Shown here piece by piece: positions 14,125 through 22,818 of a DNA stretch of 24,786 bases. The notes beneath the pieces are model-generated. The model had not been told where the DNA came from, searched no databases, and saw only the letters and a list, made by a program, of their open reading frames with translations. The position numbers were made by a program, and so were the translations under genes. The first letter of the stretch is position 1. The number at the start of each line of letters is the position of its first letter. This DNA is from JAZDEY01 sp043808325 [NCBI: Candidatus Eiseniibacteriota bacterium] (lineage in GTDB: Bacteria > Arandabacterota > Arandabacteria > Arandabacterales), in the NCBI GenBank assembly GCA_043808325.1, contig JAZDEY010000062.1, forward strand, positions 1 to 24,786. Direction: 5' to 3'.

Positions 14125-15834
14125 ATGCCAGTGGGGCTAAAAACAACACCCAAGAGTACGCGCGAGGCCGAAGTTACGGCGGTCTTCAAGCTGATGGCCA
14201 CGACGCTTAAGAACATAAAGACCTACGACAATAACAATCCCGTGCTCAAGAAGTCCTTCTCGATGCTTTTCCAGAGGCTCGCATCGTTCCTCCGGCAACA
14301 CGAGATGCTAACTCTGTTGGTCAGGGAAAGCGACTTCATCTTCGGCCACAGCCTCGTCTATTCCTCCGCCGACAAAATGGAGAGCCTTGCCTTCGCGCTA
14401 TACAAAGACGGGATCAGGCTTATCACCTTCAAAGACGGTCTTTCGAAACGCGAGTTGCGGGATTTCCTAGCCGCGATACACGAGGCGCGGGAGGTCGATC
14501 CTTACCAAGCCGATTTGGTCACAATCCTCTGGGAGAAAGATCTTGCCAACATAACCTATCGCGCGGTGGATGCCTACCTCGAGAGCGACGAGAAACGCAG
14601 CATCGAGGAGCTTGCCAGAAAGGCGAGCCGCCAGCAGGCAGCCGTGCCAGGAGGCACCACCCTACCGGGCTCGGAGTTCTTCATCAAGGAACTGGGGCTC
14701 TCGCCCGAACAGGGCAGCACGCAGGCCGGGGAGAGACTCAAGGCAAGCGAGGTCGACTCGCGCAGGATCGTCCGCGAAATCCTCGAGGAGGACGACAAAA
14801 ACATTCTACGCCGATGCAGCAATGTCTGCCTTGAGATCGTGCAGTCGACCCCGAGGGACGATACCTTCAACCGCGTGGTCGATTTCCTTGGCCGAATATG
14901 CGATTGGCAAGTGTCGTCGGGGGACTTCCTCTCCGCGTGCTCCATCCTTTCCCACCTGCGTTCGCTCGCCGATCAGCGCGATCTGCGGGCGGTAAGGCGG
15001 GCCAGCATAATGGACACGATTGCCAAGCGTGGCGAGAAACGCAAGATCCAGCAGATACAGGAGCACCTGCACAACCTGTCGGATTCCCAGAGCGAGGAGA
15101 TCTTCGCCTACCTCGCCCTCATGTCGCCGGCGGCGGTGGAACCACTCTGCGAGATGCTCTCCGAATCTGAAGTTCGAAAGGTCAGATATCTGCTTTGCCG
15201 CGCGATCTCGATCCTCGGCAGGACCGACCTGGATCGGCTGCGCGTCTATGCCCAGGACGAACGGTGGTTCTTCGTCAGAAACATCGTGATGATCCTGGGC
15301 ATGATGGCGATCCCGCAGGCGATTCCCATGCTCAAGTCGGCCGTGTCCCATCCCGAGGCGAGAGTCAGGCGGGAAGTGGCGCGTTCCCTCGGCAGGATCC
15401 GAAGCCCCAACGCCATAGAACTGCTGCGAACGCTTCTCGCCGACGGCAACAAGATGGTCCGACTCACGGCAATCGCGGCAATAAAAGACATTGGAGGAGC
15501 CAGAGCCAAGCGTCTCCTAGAAGATATCATCAACGACAGGATGTTCAACCGGAAGTCGATCGACGAGAAGACCGAGACCATGAAGACCTACGGAAGCCTC
15601 GGCGAGGAAACGCTGAGCTTCCTCGAAGCCATTGCCAAGGGCGAGGTCAGGCAGATGGACGAAAAGACCCGCGCCAGCGCGGTCTTCGGGCTCGCAGTGA
15701 TAGAGAGCCCGCGAGTGGTCGAGCTCTTGAAAGTCATGGTAAACGAGGGTTCCGGCGCCGTGCGCTATGCGGCCTCCGAAGCCCTCGGCATGCTTGATGA
15801 CAGGATCACAGTGGGAGCGCCCGATGGAAACTGA
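14125..15834 (+). CDS. HEAT-repeat protein with N-terminal domain shared with the following HD-GYP protein
   Basis: A 569-aa soluble protein with no signal peptide. Residues about 20-150 form an alpha/beta domain (KTYDNNNPVL, ESDFIFGHSLVY, DGIRLITFKDGLSKRELRDF) that lines up with the same region of the next gene's product. A variable linker with Gly/Pro (about 165-185) follows. From about residue 333 to the end there are HEAT-type helical repeats (ARVRREVARSLGRIRSPNAI, GNKMVRLTAIAAIKDIGG, GAVRYAASEALG), usually a protein-binding scaffold. No enzymatic motif is seen. It starts 112 bp after the lipoprotein gene and overlaps the start of the HD-GYP gene by 11 bp, so the two are probably one unit. 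The gap 14013-14124 shows no clear promoter. Confidence 0.8.
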   Translation: MPVGLKTTPKSTREAEVTAVFKLMATTLKNIKTYDNNNPVLKKSFSMLFQRLASFLRQHEMLTLLVRESDFIFGHSLVYSSADKMESLAFALYKDGIRLITFKDGLSKRELRDFLAAIHEAREVDPYQADLVTILWEKDLANITYRAVDAYLESDEKRSIEELARKASRQQAAVPGGTTLPGSEFFIKELGLSPEQGSTQAGERLKASEVDSRRIVREILEEDDKNILRRCSNVCLEIVQSTPRDDTFNRVVDFLGRICDWQVSSGDFLSACSILSHLRSLADQRDLRAVRRASIMDTIAKRGEKRKIQQIQEHLHNLSDSQSEEIFAYLALMSPAAVEPLCEMLSESEVRKVRYLLCRAISILGRTDLDRLRVYAQDERWFFVRNIVMILGMMAIPQAIPMLKSAVSHPEARVRREVARSLGRIRSPNAIELLRTLLADGNKMVRLTAIAAIKDIGGARAKRLLEDIINDRMFNRKSIDEKTETMKTYGSLGEETLSFLEAIAKGEVRQMDEKTRASAVFGLAVIESPRVVELLKVMVNEGSGAVRYAASEALGMLDDRITVGAPDGN

Positions 15835-17386
15835 GACCGGTGAGCAGGCTGCCCGTCAGAAAGCGCTGGAGCAATTCCAGACCGCGAAAGAGCTCATAGG
15901 CCGGCTTTACGTCTTGATCAGGACGGCGCGTTCCTACGACAGATCGAATGCCGCCATGCTTGATAGTGCCCAGGCGCTTCACGCGATCGTCGGCCAGCTG
16001 GTGGACGAGTATGATGCGGTGCGGTTCGACATCGTCAACGACTGCGTCTTCTTTAACCGGGTGAGAATGCGCTCCAGAGTTGCCGGCTTCAACACAATCA
16101 AGTACTTCGTTGAGGAAACCAAACGCAGGGGTATAAGGTCGATAACCTTCGACGAGATGGCGGAGATCGATGACCTTTTGAGCTTCGCTATGGTCTTTAC
16201 CGAGATCGACCCAACGCTGGCCGATCCCTTCGCCGAGCTGGCGCGCCGGATGGAGCTTGAGGGCATTGCAGGAATCGAGATAAAGCCGATAAAGAAGAGC
16301 ATCGAAGATGCCCTGCATGAAGTCCGCGCCCTGCCGACCAAGGAAGAGGCGAAACGGTCTTTCTTCTCGGCGCTCCACATAGTCAAGGAGGCCGTCCAGG
16401 AGGGCGTGGCCAAGGGCAAGGTCAACCCGAGGAAAGTGAAGCGCGTGGTCGAGTCGGTGGTGGACAGCATCCTCTCGGACGAGGAGTCCATGATGGCCCT
16501 GACCGCCATAAAGGACTACGACGAGTACACGTACCATCATTCCTTCAACGTCTGCATCTATTCGATAGCGCTCGGCAACCGGCTGGGACTTCCAAGGCAG
16601 GCCCTGTGCGAGCTCGGGATAGCCGCGCTTTTCCACGACCTCGGCAAGACCGATGTGCCCCGCAATGTCCTGAACAAGATAGAGAACTTGACCGAGGATG
16701 ACTGGCAAACGCTTCAGGAACACACGCTTTCCGGGGTGAAGGTGCTCACCTATCTCAAGAAGATGGATCGCGCCATCCTGAGGTCGATGATCGTGGCCTT
16801 CTGCCATCACCTGAATATGGATCAGTCGGGCTATCCTCAGACCAAAGTGCCGGTCAACCCGGACGCCTTCAGCAGAATCGTGAGAATCGCCGACATCTAC
16901 GATGCCTTGACTTCAGCCCGTTCCTACCGGATGAAGCCCTTCGGGCGTGCCGAGGCCCTCGCGATCATCACCGAGAAGGCCGGCAAGGAGCTCGACCCCA
17001 CCATGTGCGCGATTTTCGCGGACGTAGTCGGGGGCCTGCCCGATGGCGAGGAAGCCACCAAGCAGCTGCGGCACATGGGCGATGCCGTGACCCCGGGCAG
17101 GGATGAGGGCCGGGGCGGAGATCAAGACCGGGAGGAGCCGGCAGACACCGTAAGACGCGACGCCTGGGACTTCCCCGTGGAGGACCAGATCGCCCAAGAC
17201 AATTCCGAGATGCTTGACGAGCCCGCGGCCGGCGAGGATTCCGAGATCGGCGCTGATTCTGAGGATGAAGCAGATGACGACGTCGACACCGACACCGAGG
17301 GCCTCGATACTGATGTCGAGACCCTGGACATAGGCCCGTCCCGCAGGAAACGCTCACCACTCGACAGTCTGGTCGACCAAGAGTAG
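15824..17386 (+). CDS. HD-GYP domain protein, likely cyclic-di-GMP phosphodiesterase
   Basis: The 520-aa product (ATG at 15824, preceded by GGGAG and overlapping the HEAT gene's stop) has an N-terminal domain (about 20-150: RTARSYDRSNAAML, RGIRSITFDEM) like that of the HEAT protein. An HD-GYP domain covers about 225-410. Metal and catalytic residues visible are H238/H239, H271-D272 in FHDLGK, K275, H300, H328/H329 and D357 in IADIYDAL. The signature HHExxDGxGYP reads HHLNMDQSGYP, so the Glu and first Gly are replaced while the metal-binding His pair and GYP remain. The last 100 residues are strongly acidic and probably disordered (EDEADDDVDTDTEG). Hydrolysis of c-di-GMP is the family function; a different cyclic dinucleotide or a signal-binding role is possible. 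Confidence 0.88.
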   Translation: METETGEQAARQKALEQFQTAKELIGRLYVLIRTARSYDRSNAAMLDSAQALHAIVGQLVDEYDAVRFDIVNDCVFFNRVRMRSRVAGFNTIKYFVEETKRRGIRSITFDEMAEIDDLLSFAMVFTEIDPTLADPFAELARRMELEGIAGIEIKPIKKSIEDALHEVRALPTKEEAKRSFFSALHIVKEAVQEGVAKGKVNPRKVKRVVESVVDSILSDEESMMALTAIKDYDEYTYHHSFNVCIYSIALGNRLGLPRQALCELGIAALFHDLGKTDVPRNVLNKIENLTEDDWQTLQEHTLSGVKVLTYLKKMDRAILRSMIVAFCHHLNMDQSGYPQTKVPVNPDAFSRIVRIADIYDALTSARSYRMKPFGRAEALAIITEKAGKELDPTMCAIFADVVGGLPDGEEATKQLRHMGDAVTPGRDEGRGGDQDREEPADTVRRDAWDFPVEDQIAQDNSEMLDEPAAGEDSEIGADSEDEADDDVDTDTEGLDTDVETLDIGPSRRKRSPLDSLVDQE

Positions 17387-17458
17387 CGCGACTCGTAGGC
17401 CCGAACCGCAACGACTCACGCTTTCACAAAACCCCGTAAATCCCCCGGGCATTTTCGC

Positions 17459-17487
17459 TTGACCGTGCCCTGCCCCGATGCTAATAT
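17459..17487 (+). promoter_or_regulatory. Sigma70-type promoter for the acyl-CoA dehydrogenase-etf operon
   Basis: TTGACC (17459-17464), a 17-bp spacer and TAATAT (17482-17487), giving a leader of about 75 nt before the ATG at 17569, which has AAAAGGAGG as its ribosome site. The rest of 17387-17568 contains no other recognisable signal and no clear terminator for the HD-GYP gene. Confidence 0.6.
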
Positions 17488-17568
17488 CACTCGTCGATTC
17501 TTCGTGCAACTTAGCTACTCTTTCACGACTCCTTACTCAGAGTGAGGCTTGTCAAAAGGAGGACCAAA

Positions 17569-18711
17569 ATGGATTTCGGGCTTACCGAACTTCAGCAAAT
17601 GATAAAGGAGAACGCGCGGGAGTTCGCCGAAAAGGAGATAAGACCGTTTGCGAGCAAGATCGACGAGGAAGCCTCCTTCCCTACTGAAATAGTCAAGAAA
17701 CTGAGTGACCTGGGATTTATGGGGATGATGGTGCCCGAGGAACTCGGGGGTGCGGGGATGGACTGCGTGAGTTACGCGATCGCGGTCGAGGAGATATCCC
17801 GGGTGTGCGCCTCAACCGGCGTCATAATGTCGGTCAATAACTCCCTGGTGTGCCAGCCGATCCTGGATTGGGGCTCGCCGGAGCAGCAGAAAAAGTTCCT
17901 CCCCGACCTGGCGAAGGGTAAGAAGCTGGGGGGCTTCTCTCTGACGGAGCCCGAAGCAGGCTCGGATGCCGGCAACATTCAGACCACCGCCGTGCTTCAG
18001 GGCGACGACTACGTCATAAACGGCACCAAGATATTCGTCACGAACGGCGGCAAGGCCGACGTGGTGCTCCTCTTCGCCTCGATCGACAAGGCTCTCAAGG
18101 CCAAGGGCTTGACCGCCTTTCTCGTCGAGCGGGGCATGCCCGGATTCAAGGTCGGCAAGAAGGAAAACAAGATGGGCATCCGGGGGTCGGATACCTCGGA
18201 ACTGATTTTTGAAGACTGCAAGGTCCCTAAGGCCAATCTCCTCGGCCAGCCGGGGCAGGGCTTCAAGATAGCCATGAAGGCGCTGGACGGCGGCAGGATC
18301 GGGATCGCCGCACAGGCCGTGGGAATCGCTCAGGCAGCGATGGAGGCCGCGGTCAAGTACTCCAAGGAAAGAAAGCAGTTTGGGCGCCCGATCGCGGAGT
18401 TCCAGGCGATCCAGTGGATGCTCGCCAACATGGCGGTCGAGATCGATGCGGCCAGATTCCTGACCTGGCGGGCGGCTTTCACCAAGGACAAGGGGCTTAA
18501 CTTCACCAAGGAAGCAGCAATGGCCAAACTCTTCGCCTCCGAGACCGCCGTTAAGACCGCGATCAATGCAGTCCAGGTCCACGGCGGCTATGGCTATATG
18601 AAAGAATACGACGTCGAGAGACACTTCCGTGATGCCAAGATAACCGAGATCTACGAGGGGACGTCCGAAGTCCAGCGGATGGTGATTGCTGCAAGCTTAC
18701 TTAGAGCCTAA
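17569..18711 (+). CDS. Acyl-CoA dehydrogenase (short/branched-chain, butyryl-CoA type)
   Basis: FAD-dependent alpha,beta-oxidation of a short or branched acyl-CoA, passing electrons to ETF. The length of 380 aa is standard. Motifs are the FAD/substrate segment GGFSLTEPEAGSDA (121-134), IFVTNGGKAD (155-164), ERKQFGRPIAEFQAIQWMLA (267-286), VHGGYGYMKEYDVER (337-351) and ITEIYEGTSEVQR (358-370) with E363 as the likely catalytic base. The ATG at 17569 is chosen over an upstream in-frame GTG (17542) because AAAAGGAGG lies directly before it. Followed by etfB, etfA and the membrane ETF oxidoreductase, so the full electron route is encoded together. Chain-length preference cannot be decided from the sequence. 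Confidence 0.93.
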   Translation: MDFGLTELQQMIKENAREFAEKEIRPFASKIDEEASFPTEIVKKLSDLGFMGMMVPEELGGAGMDCVSYAIAVEEISRVCASTGVIMSVNNSLVCQPILDWGSPEQQKKFLPDLAKGKKLGGFSLTEPEAGSDAGNIQTTAVLQGDDYVINGTKIFVTNGGKADVVLLFASIDKALKAKGLTAFLVERGMPGFKVGKKENKMGIRGSDTSELIFEDCKVPKANLLGQPGQGFKIAMKALDGGRIGIAAQAVGIAQAAMEAAVKYSKERKQFGRPIAEFQAIQWMLANMAVEIDAARFLTWRAAFTKDKGLNFTKEAAMAKLFASETAVKTAINAVQVHGGYGYMKEYDVERHFRDAKITEIYEGTSEVQRMVIAASLLRA

Positions 18712-18729
18712 GTTCCCAGGGGGGCCGCG

Positions 18730-19512
18730 ATGAATCTGGTGGTGTGCATAAAACACGTACCCGACACCGAATCCAAGATCAGGGTCAAGCCTGACGGGTC
18801 GGGGATTGTGACCGAAGGCTTGAATTTCGTCCTCAATCCTTATGACGAGTACGCAGTCGAGGAAGCGATAAGGATAAAGGAGAGACTTGCGGGGAGCAAA
18901 GTGGTCGTGGTGTGCATTGGTCCTGAGGACGCCACCAAGTCGCTGAGGACCTGCCTCGCCATGGGTGCTGACGATGCCGTCCATGTGCTTGATAATGATT
19001 ATCAACGGTACGATGGTATCACTACGGCCAGGATGCTGGCAGCCGCAATAAAGGACATACCCTTCGAGCTCGTCCTGTGCGGCAAACAGGCCGTGGATGA
19101 CGATTGCGCCCAGGTTGGGGCTGCAGTCGCGGAGTTCCTGGGAATTCCCAACATCTCGGTGATCACCAAACTTGAGATAGCCGCAGATGGGAAGAAGATC
19201 ACGGTCCAGCGTGAGATCGAGGGCGCGAATGAAGTGGTCGAGACGAGCCTTCCTGCGCTTGTGACGGCCCAGAAAGGCCTCAACGAGCCGCGCTACCCTT
19301 CCCTGCCCAATATAATGAAGGCCAAGAAGATGCAGATCAGGACCGTCAATCCGGATGATCTGGCCCTCGGTCCCGAGGGCGCACCCAAAATCGAAGTCGT
19401 CAAGTTCGCCGAACCGCCGGGAAGAAAGGCGGGCCGTGTCCTTGAGGGTGAGCCCCGAGAAGTAGTCAAACAGGTGATCACGTTTCTCGTTGAAGAAGCC
19501 AAGGTTATATAG
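18730..19512 (+). CDS. etfB: Electron transfer flavoprotein, beta subunit
   Basis: Forms the ETF heterodimer with the next gene's product and carries electrons from acyl-CoA dehydrogenase. At 260 aa it is typical. Motifs are the N-terminal VVCIKHVPDTESKIRV, LNPYDEYAVEEA, the nucleotide-binding LCGKQAVDDDCAQVG, and GLNEPRYPSLPNIMKAKK (the conserved recognition-loop region). The start lies 18 bp after the dehydrogenase stop, with AGGGGGG as ribosome site. No fused extra domain is present. Confidence 0.95.
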   Translation: MNLVVCIKHVPDTESKIRVKPDGSGIVTEGLNFVLNPYDEYAVEEAIRIKERLAGSKVVVVCIGPEDATKSLRTCLAMGADDAVHVLDNDYQRYDGITTARMLAAAIKDIPFELVLCGKQAVDDDCAQVGAAVAEFLGIPNISVITKLEIAADGKKITVQREIEGANEVVETSLPALVTAQKGLNEPRYPSLPNIMKAKKMQIRTVNPDDLALGPEGAPKIEVVKFAEPPGRKAGRVLEGEPREVVKQVITFLVEEAKVI

Positions 19513-19545
19513 AGAAACCGTAAAGTGATATAGAAAAACCATAAG
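19504..19545 (+). repeat. 21-bp imperfect tandem duplication between etfB and etfA
   Basis: Two adjacent 21-bp units (19504-19524 and 19525-19545) match at about 17 of 21 positions, each with the core ATATAGA(A/G)AAACC. The first unit contains the etfB TAG stop. The second ends just before the etfA ribosome site (AAGGAG). Probably a small slippage duplication that sets gene spacing. Confidence 0.6.
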
Positions 19546-19555
19546 GAGATTTAAG

Positions 19556-20548
19556 ATGGCTCGAGCCATGCTGGTAATCTGTGAACAGCGACAGGGCGAG
19601 ATAAAACGGGCGACTTACGAAGCCGTGAGTGAGGCAGCGCGGCTCGCCGCGCAGCTCGGCGGTGAGGTCTCGGCGCTTCTCTTGGGAGATAAGGTGAAGG
19701 CCAAGGCTGCCGGCCTCGCTCAGTATGGCGCTAAGAAGGTCTTTGTCGCCGATGACCCGAGACTCGCCACTTACTCGGTCGACGGCTACTGCAACGTTGC
19801 CAAGAAGGTCTGCGACGAGATCCAGCCCGAGATTATCGTGCTTTCCGCAACCGCGACCGGCAAGGACCTGGCTCCGCGGCTTGCGGCAAGATTGGGTGCT
19901 GGCCTCGCAAGCGACGTCACGGCGACCGAGATTGTCGATGGTAGTCTCCTGCTCACCCGGCCTATCTTTGCCGGCAAGGCCCTCATCACTATCAAGGTGA
20001 TTTCCCAATCCCAGGTGGTCACGTTTCGACCCAAAGTGATGGCTCTGGCGGACGTCGATGCCTCACTTGCGGCCGAGATCAAGGATGTCGCGCTCGACGG
20101 CTTGCTTGATAGCATGCGAACCACTGTGACTCAGACCGTAGCGACTGCGACCGGCAGGCCTGACGTCTCCGAGGCGGATATCATAGTCTCGGGAGGCCGC
20201 GGCACCAAGGCGCCCGAGAATTTCAAGATTCTCGAGGATCTGGCCGATCTGCTCGGGGCCGCCGTTGGCGCCTCACGTGCTGCAGTTGATGCAGGCTGGC
20301 GAGATCATCAAGACCAGGTCGGGCAAACCGGCAAGACCGTCACACCCAACCTTTACATAGCCTGCGGCATATCCGGCGCCATCCAACACCTGGCCGGGAT
20401 GCTTTCCTCCAAGTGCATCGTGGCCATCAACAAGGACCCCGAAGCTCCGATCTTCCAGGTCTGCGATTACGGTATCGTTGGGGATCTCTTTGAAGTAGTG
20501 CCGATCTTCACCGAAGAATACAAGGCGATCAAATCGAGCGGTTCCTAA
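19556..20548 (+). CDS. etfA: Electron transfer flavoprotein, alpha subunit
   Basis: Binds the FAD of the ETF heterodimer. At 330 aa it is usual. The C-terminal FAD domain is clearly visible: [52 protein letters not shown] and [13 protein letters not shown]. The start is supported by AAGGAG 8 bp before the ATG. No N-terminal ferredoxin insert of the kind seen in some bifurcating ETFs is present, so transfer to the membrane oxidoreductase encoded next is the simplest role. Confidence 0.95.
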   Translation: MARAMLVICEQRQGEIKRATYEAVSEAARLAAQLGGEVSALLLGDKVKAKAAGLAQYGAKKVFVADDPRLATYSVDGYCNVAKKVCDEIQPEIIVLSATATGKDLAPRLAARLGAGLASDVTATEIVDGSLLLTRPIFAGKALITIKVISQSQVVTFRPKVMALADVDASLAAEIKDVALDGLLDSMRTTVTQTVATATGRPDVSEADIIVSGGRGTKAPENFKILEDLADLLGAAVGASRAAVDAGWRDHQDQVGQTGKTVTPNLYIACGISGAIQHLAGMLSSKCIVAINKDPEAPIFQVCDYGIVGDLFEVVPIFTEEYKAIKSSGS

Positions 20549-20562
20549 AGAGCAGGCTTCCA

Positions 20563-20571
20563 GGGAGGTGA
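20563..20571 (+). promoter_or_regulatory. Strong ribosome binding site fixing a TTG start
   Basis: GGGAGGTGA ends 3 bp before TTG at 20575. It is the strongest Shine-Dalgarno in the operon and fixes the rare TTG as the start of the membrane oxidoreductase. No in-frame ATG lies before the first membrane segment. Confidence 0.6.
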
Positions 20572-20574
20572 CCA

Positions 20575-22650
20575 TTGGAGGCAACCGTACGGGCCATCGG
20601 TTACGGTGCATACGCGATTCTCTACGGCATCTTCATCCTCGCAGTTGCCCTCTTCGCCTGGGGCTTGAGGGGCAAGCTCGATAAAATCCGCAAGGGTCAG
20701 CCTGAGACTCGATCCGAGCGACTCAGAGAACGAATCAAGGGCTTCGTCGAATTCGTCTGCTTTCAGAAGCGCCTCTTCCAGGACCTGTTTCCGGGCCTGA
20801 TGCACGCCTTCATCTTCTGGGGGTTCCTGGCCTTCGCGCTCGGCTACGGCATTCTCTTCCTGCAGGCCCACGATTACTATGACAGCCTGTTCGGTTGGCT
20901 CTTCGGCGGCTGGCTTGCATTTGCGTATAACATCTTCACGGATTTCTTCGCGGTGCTGGTGATCCTCGGGGTCTTGGTCGGCCTGGTGCGGCGCTATATC
21001 TGGAGACCCGAGAGGCTGGATGTCACCCTTGATGCCGGCCTGGTCCTGATGCTGATCTTCTCCATCATGGCCACCAATCTCCTGGCCGAGGGTGCCTTGA
21101 TCCGGCTGGGAGGACTTCCCACCGTAAGTGCGGCATTTGTAGGTAAGTACGTTGCGAGGATTTTCGAGTCCTCGAGCGAGGCCTCGGTCAACCAGATCTA
21201 TATTGCGGTCTGGTGGCTTCACATATCGATTGTGCTAAGCTTCCTGGTCTATCTCCCCCACTCCAAGCATTTCCATATCGTCTTGGCGCCCTTCAATGTG
21301 CTGCTTCGGAACTTGGGACCTTATGGGGCGCTCACTAAGGTCAACATTGAAGGAGCCGAAACCTTCGGCGCGGCCAAGCCCTACGACTTCAGATGGAAAT
21401 CGCTGCTCGACCTCTTGGCTTGCGCCGAGTGTGGCAGGTGCCAAGACCATTGCCCGGCACACGCCACCGAGAAGCCGCTCTCACCCAAACGCCTGATCCT
21501 GGACCTCAAGGATGCTTTCGTCGAGTACGGCAAGTCGGGGGGCACCTCAGCGGCCTTACCGGCTGGGGCTTCCGAGTCCGGGGCGCAGCAATCGCCTGCC
21601 AGCGCGGCCGCCACGCCAGCCACGGCCGAGCCGGAAGAGTACGAGGTATCCAAGAAGGTGGGCGAGGATGCCATCTGGAGCTGCACTACGTGCAGGGCCT
21701 GTGAGGAGCACTGTCCCGTCTTCATCGAGCACGTTGAGAAGATTGTCGAGATGCGGCGGAATCTGGTGCTGATGGCGTCGCGCTTCCCTCAGGAAGTGAC
21801 CCAGCTCTTCAAGAATCTCGAGACCAACTACAATCCCTGGCCGATCGGATTCGCCCAACGCGCCGATTGGGCCAAGGGCCTCAATCTCAAGGTGGCCAAG
21901 AAGGGCGACAAGGTGGATGTGCTGATCTGGGTTGGCTGTGCCGGCGCCTTCGATGACCGAAACAAGAAAGTCGCACGCTCCCTGGTGAGCGTCTTGCGCA
22001 AGGCGGGAATAGAGCCGTCCTTCCTGGGCACTGCCGAGAAGTGCTGCGGCGATCCCGCGAGGCGTAGCGGCAACGAGTACCTGTATCAGACGCTCGCCGA
22101 GGAGAATGTCACCCTGCTCAGCGGTATAAGCTTTAAGACCCTGATCACAACCTGCCCCCACTGTTATAACACCATCCTCAATGAGTACCCTCAGTTCGGG
22201 GGCGACTACGGGGTCGAGCATTACACCACGTTCCTGGGGCGGTTGATCGCGGACGGGAAGCTTTCACCCAGGGCCGCCGGCGCCGCTGCCGAAGCCGCCG
22301 CGACCGGTACCTACCACGACTCATGCTACCTGGGAAGATATAGCGGCATCTACGACGAACCCCGAGCGCTCCTCGCGGCGTGCGGTGTCGCCTTGAAGAA
22401 CGCCAAGCGCTCCGGCCCAGAGGGCTTCTGCTGCGGCGCCGGCGGCGCCAGGATGTGGATGGAGGAAAGCCTAGGAACCAGGATCAATCACTCGCGCCTG
22501 GCACAGCTCAAGGTTACGGGCGCGACCAAGATATTTACAGCTTGTCCTTATTGTCTTACCATGCTCGCCGATGCGGTCAAGGAGAAAGAGGAAACCACAC
22601 TCGAAGTCAGCGACATCTGCGAGCTCATAGATGAGCGCACCCAGGCCTGA
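20575..22650 (+). CDS. ETF:(mena)quinone oxidoreductase, membrane Fe-S/cytochrome b fusion (EMO type)
   Basis: The product (691 aa, TTG start) would take electrons from EtfBA to the quinone pool. The N-terminal half carries about five hydrophobic segments with histidines placed as in NarI-like cytochrome b (LMHAFIFWGF and WWLHISIVLSFLVYLPHSKH). Two 4Fe-4S motifs follow: CAECGRCQDHCP (283-294) and CTTCRACEEHCP (370-381). The C-terminal half has two CCG domains as in heterodisulfide reductase HdrB/GlpC: KCCGDPARR at 490 and FCCGAGGARMW at 619. This domain order matches the EMO family described from syntrophic fatty-acid oxidisers. A stretch of about 35 residues rich in Ala, Ser, Pro and Gly (about 321-354) sits between the two clusters. 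Last gene of the operon. Confidence 0.9.
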   Translation: MEATVRAIGYGAYAILYGIFILAVALFAWGLRGKLDKIRKGQPETRSERLRERIKGFVEFVCFQKRLFQDLFPGLMHAFIFWGFLAFALGYGILFLQAHDYYDSLFGWLFGGWLAFAYNIFTDFFAVLVILGVLVGLVRRYIWRPERLDVTLDAGLVLMLIFSIMATNLLAEGALIRLGGLPTVSAAFVGKYVARIFESSSEASVNQIYIAVWWLHISIVLSFLVYLPHSKHFHIVLAPFNVLLRNLGPYGALTKVNIEGAETFGAAKPYDFRWKSLLDLLACAECGRCQDHCPAHATEKPLSPKRLILDLKDAFVEYGKSGGTSAALPAGASESGAQQSPASAAATPATAEPEEYEVSKKVGEDAIWSCTTCRACEEHCPVFIEHVEKIVEMRRNLVLMASRFPQEVTQLFKNLETNYNPWPIGFAQRADWAKGLNLKVAKKGDKVDVLIWVGCAGAFDDRNKKVARSLVSVLRKAGIEPSFLGTAEKCCGDPARRSGNEYLYQTLAEENVTLLSGISFKTLITTCPHCYNTILNEYPQFGGDYGVEHYTTFLGRLIADGKLSPRAAGAAAEAAATGTYHDSCYLGRYSGIYDEPRALLAACGVALKNAKRSGPEGFCCGAGGARMWMEESLGTRINHSRLAQLKVTGATKIFTACPYCLTMLADAVKEKEETTLEVSDICELIDERTQA

Positions 22651-22739
22651 GATCGCCTCGATCGCCCGCCGGCGCCGGAGGCGTGATCGAGAAACGGCGG
22701 CCAGCAGTCTTCGTTCACATTCGCAACCCGCGATCAAGC

Positions 22740-22762
22740 AATCACGACAGCCAGTCGTGATT
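22740..22762. terminator. Hairpin between convergent genes, probable bidirectional terminator
   Basis: AATCACGAC-AGCCA-GTCGTGATT: perfect 9-bp arms with a 5-nt loop, between the stops of the ETF oxidoreductase gene (22650) and the convergent ketoacyl synthase gene (22819). No T-tract follows, so it is a candidate only. A second, imperfect stem (CTCGATC...GATCGAG with a GCC/GGC extension) lies at about 22657-22691. Confidence 0.5.
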
Positions 22763-22818
22763 CCTGTCTGGCGATTATAAAACAGGCCGCCTGGGGTTTT
22801 CAAATCATAAGTGCGGAG

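Noticed and set aside
15767-15823. Longer N-terminus for the HD-GYP protein
   Set aside because: The extra 19 codons lie within the HEAT gene's end and lack a ribosome site; the ATG at 15824 has GGGAG upstream.
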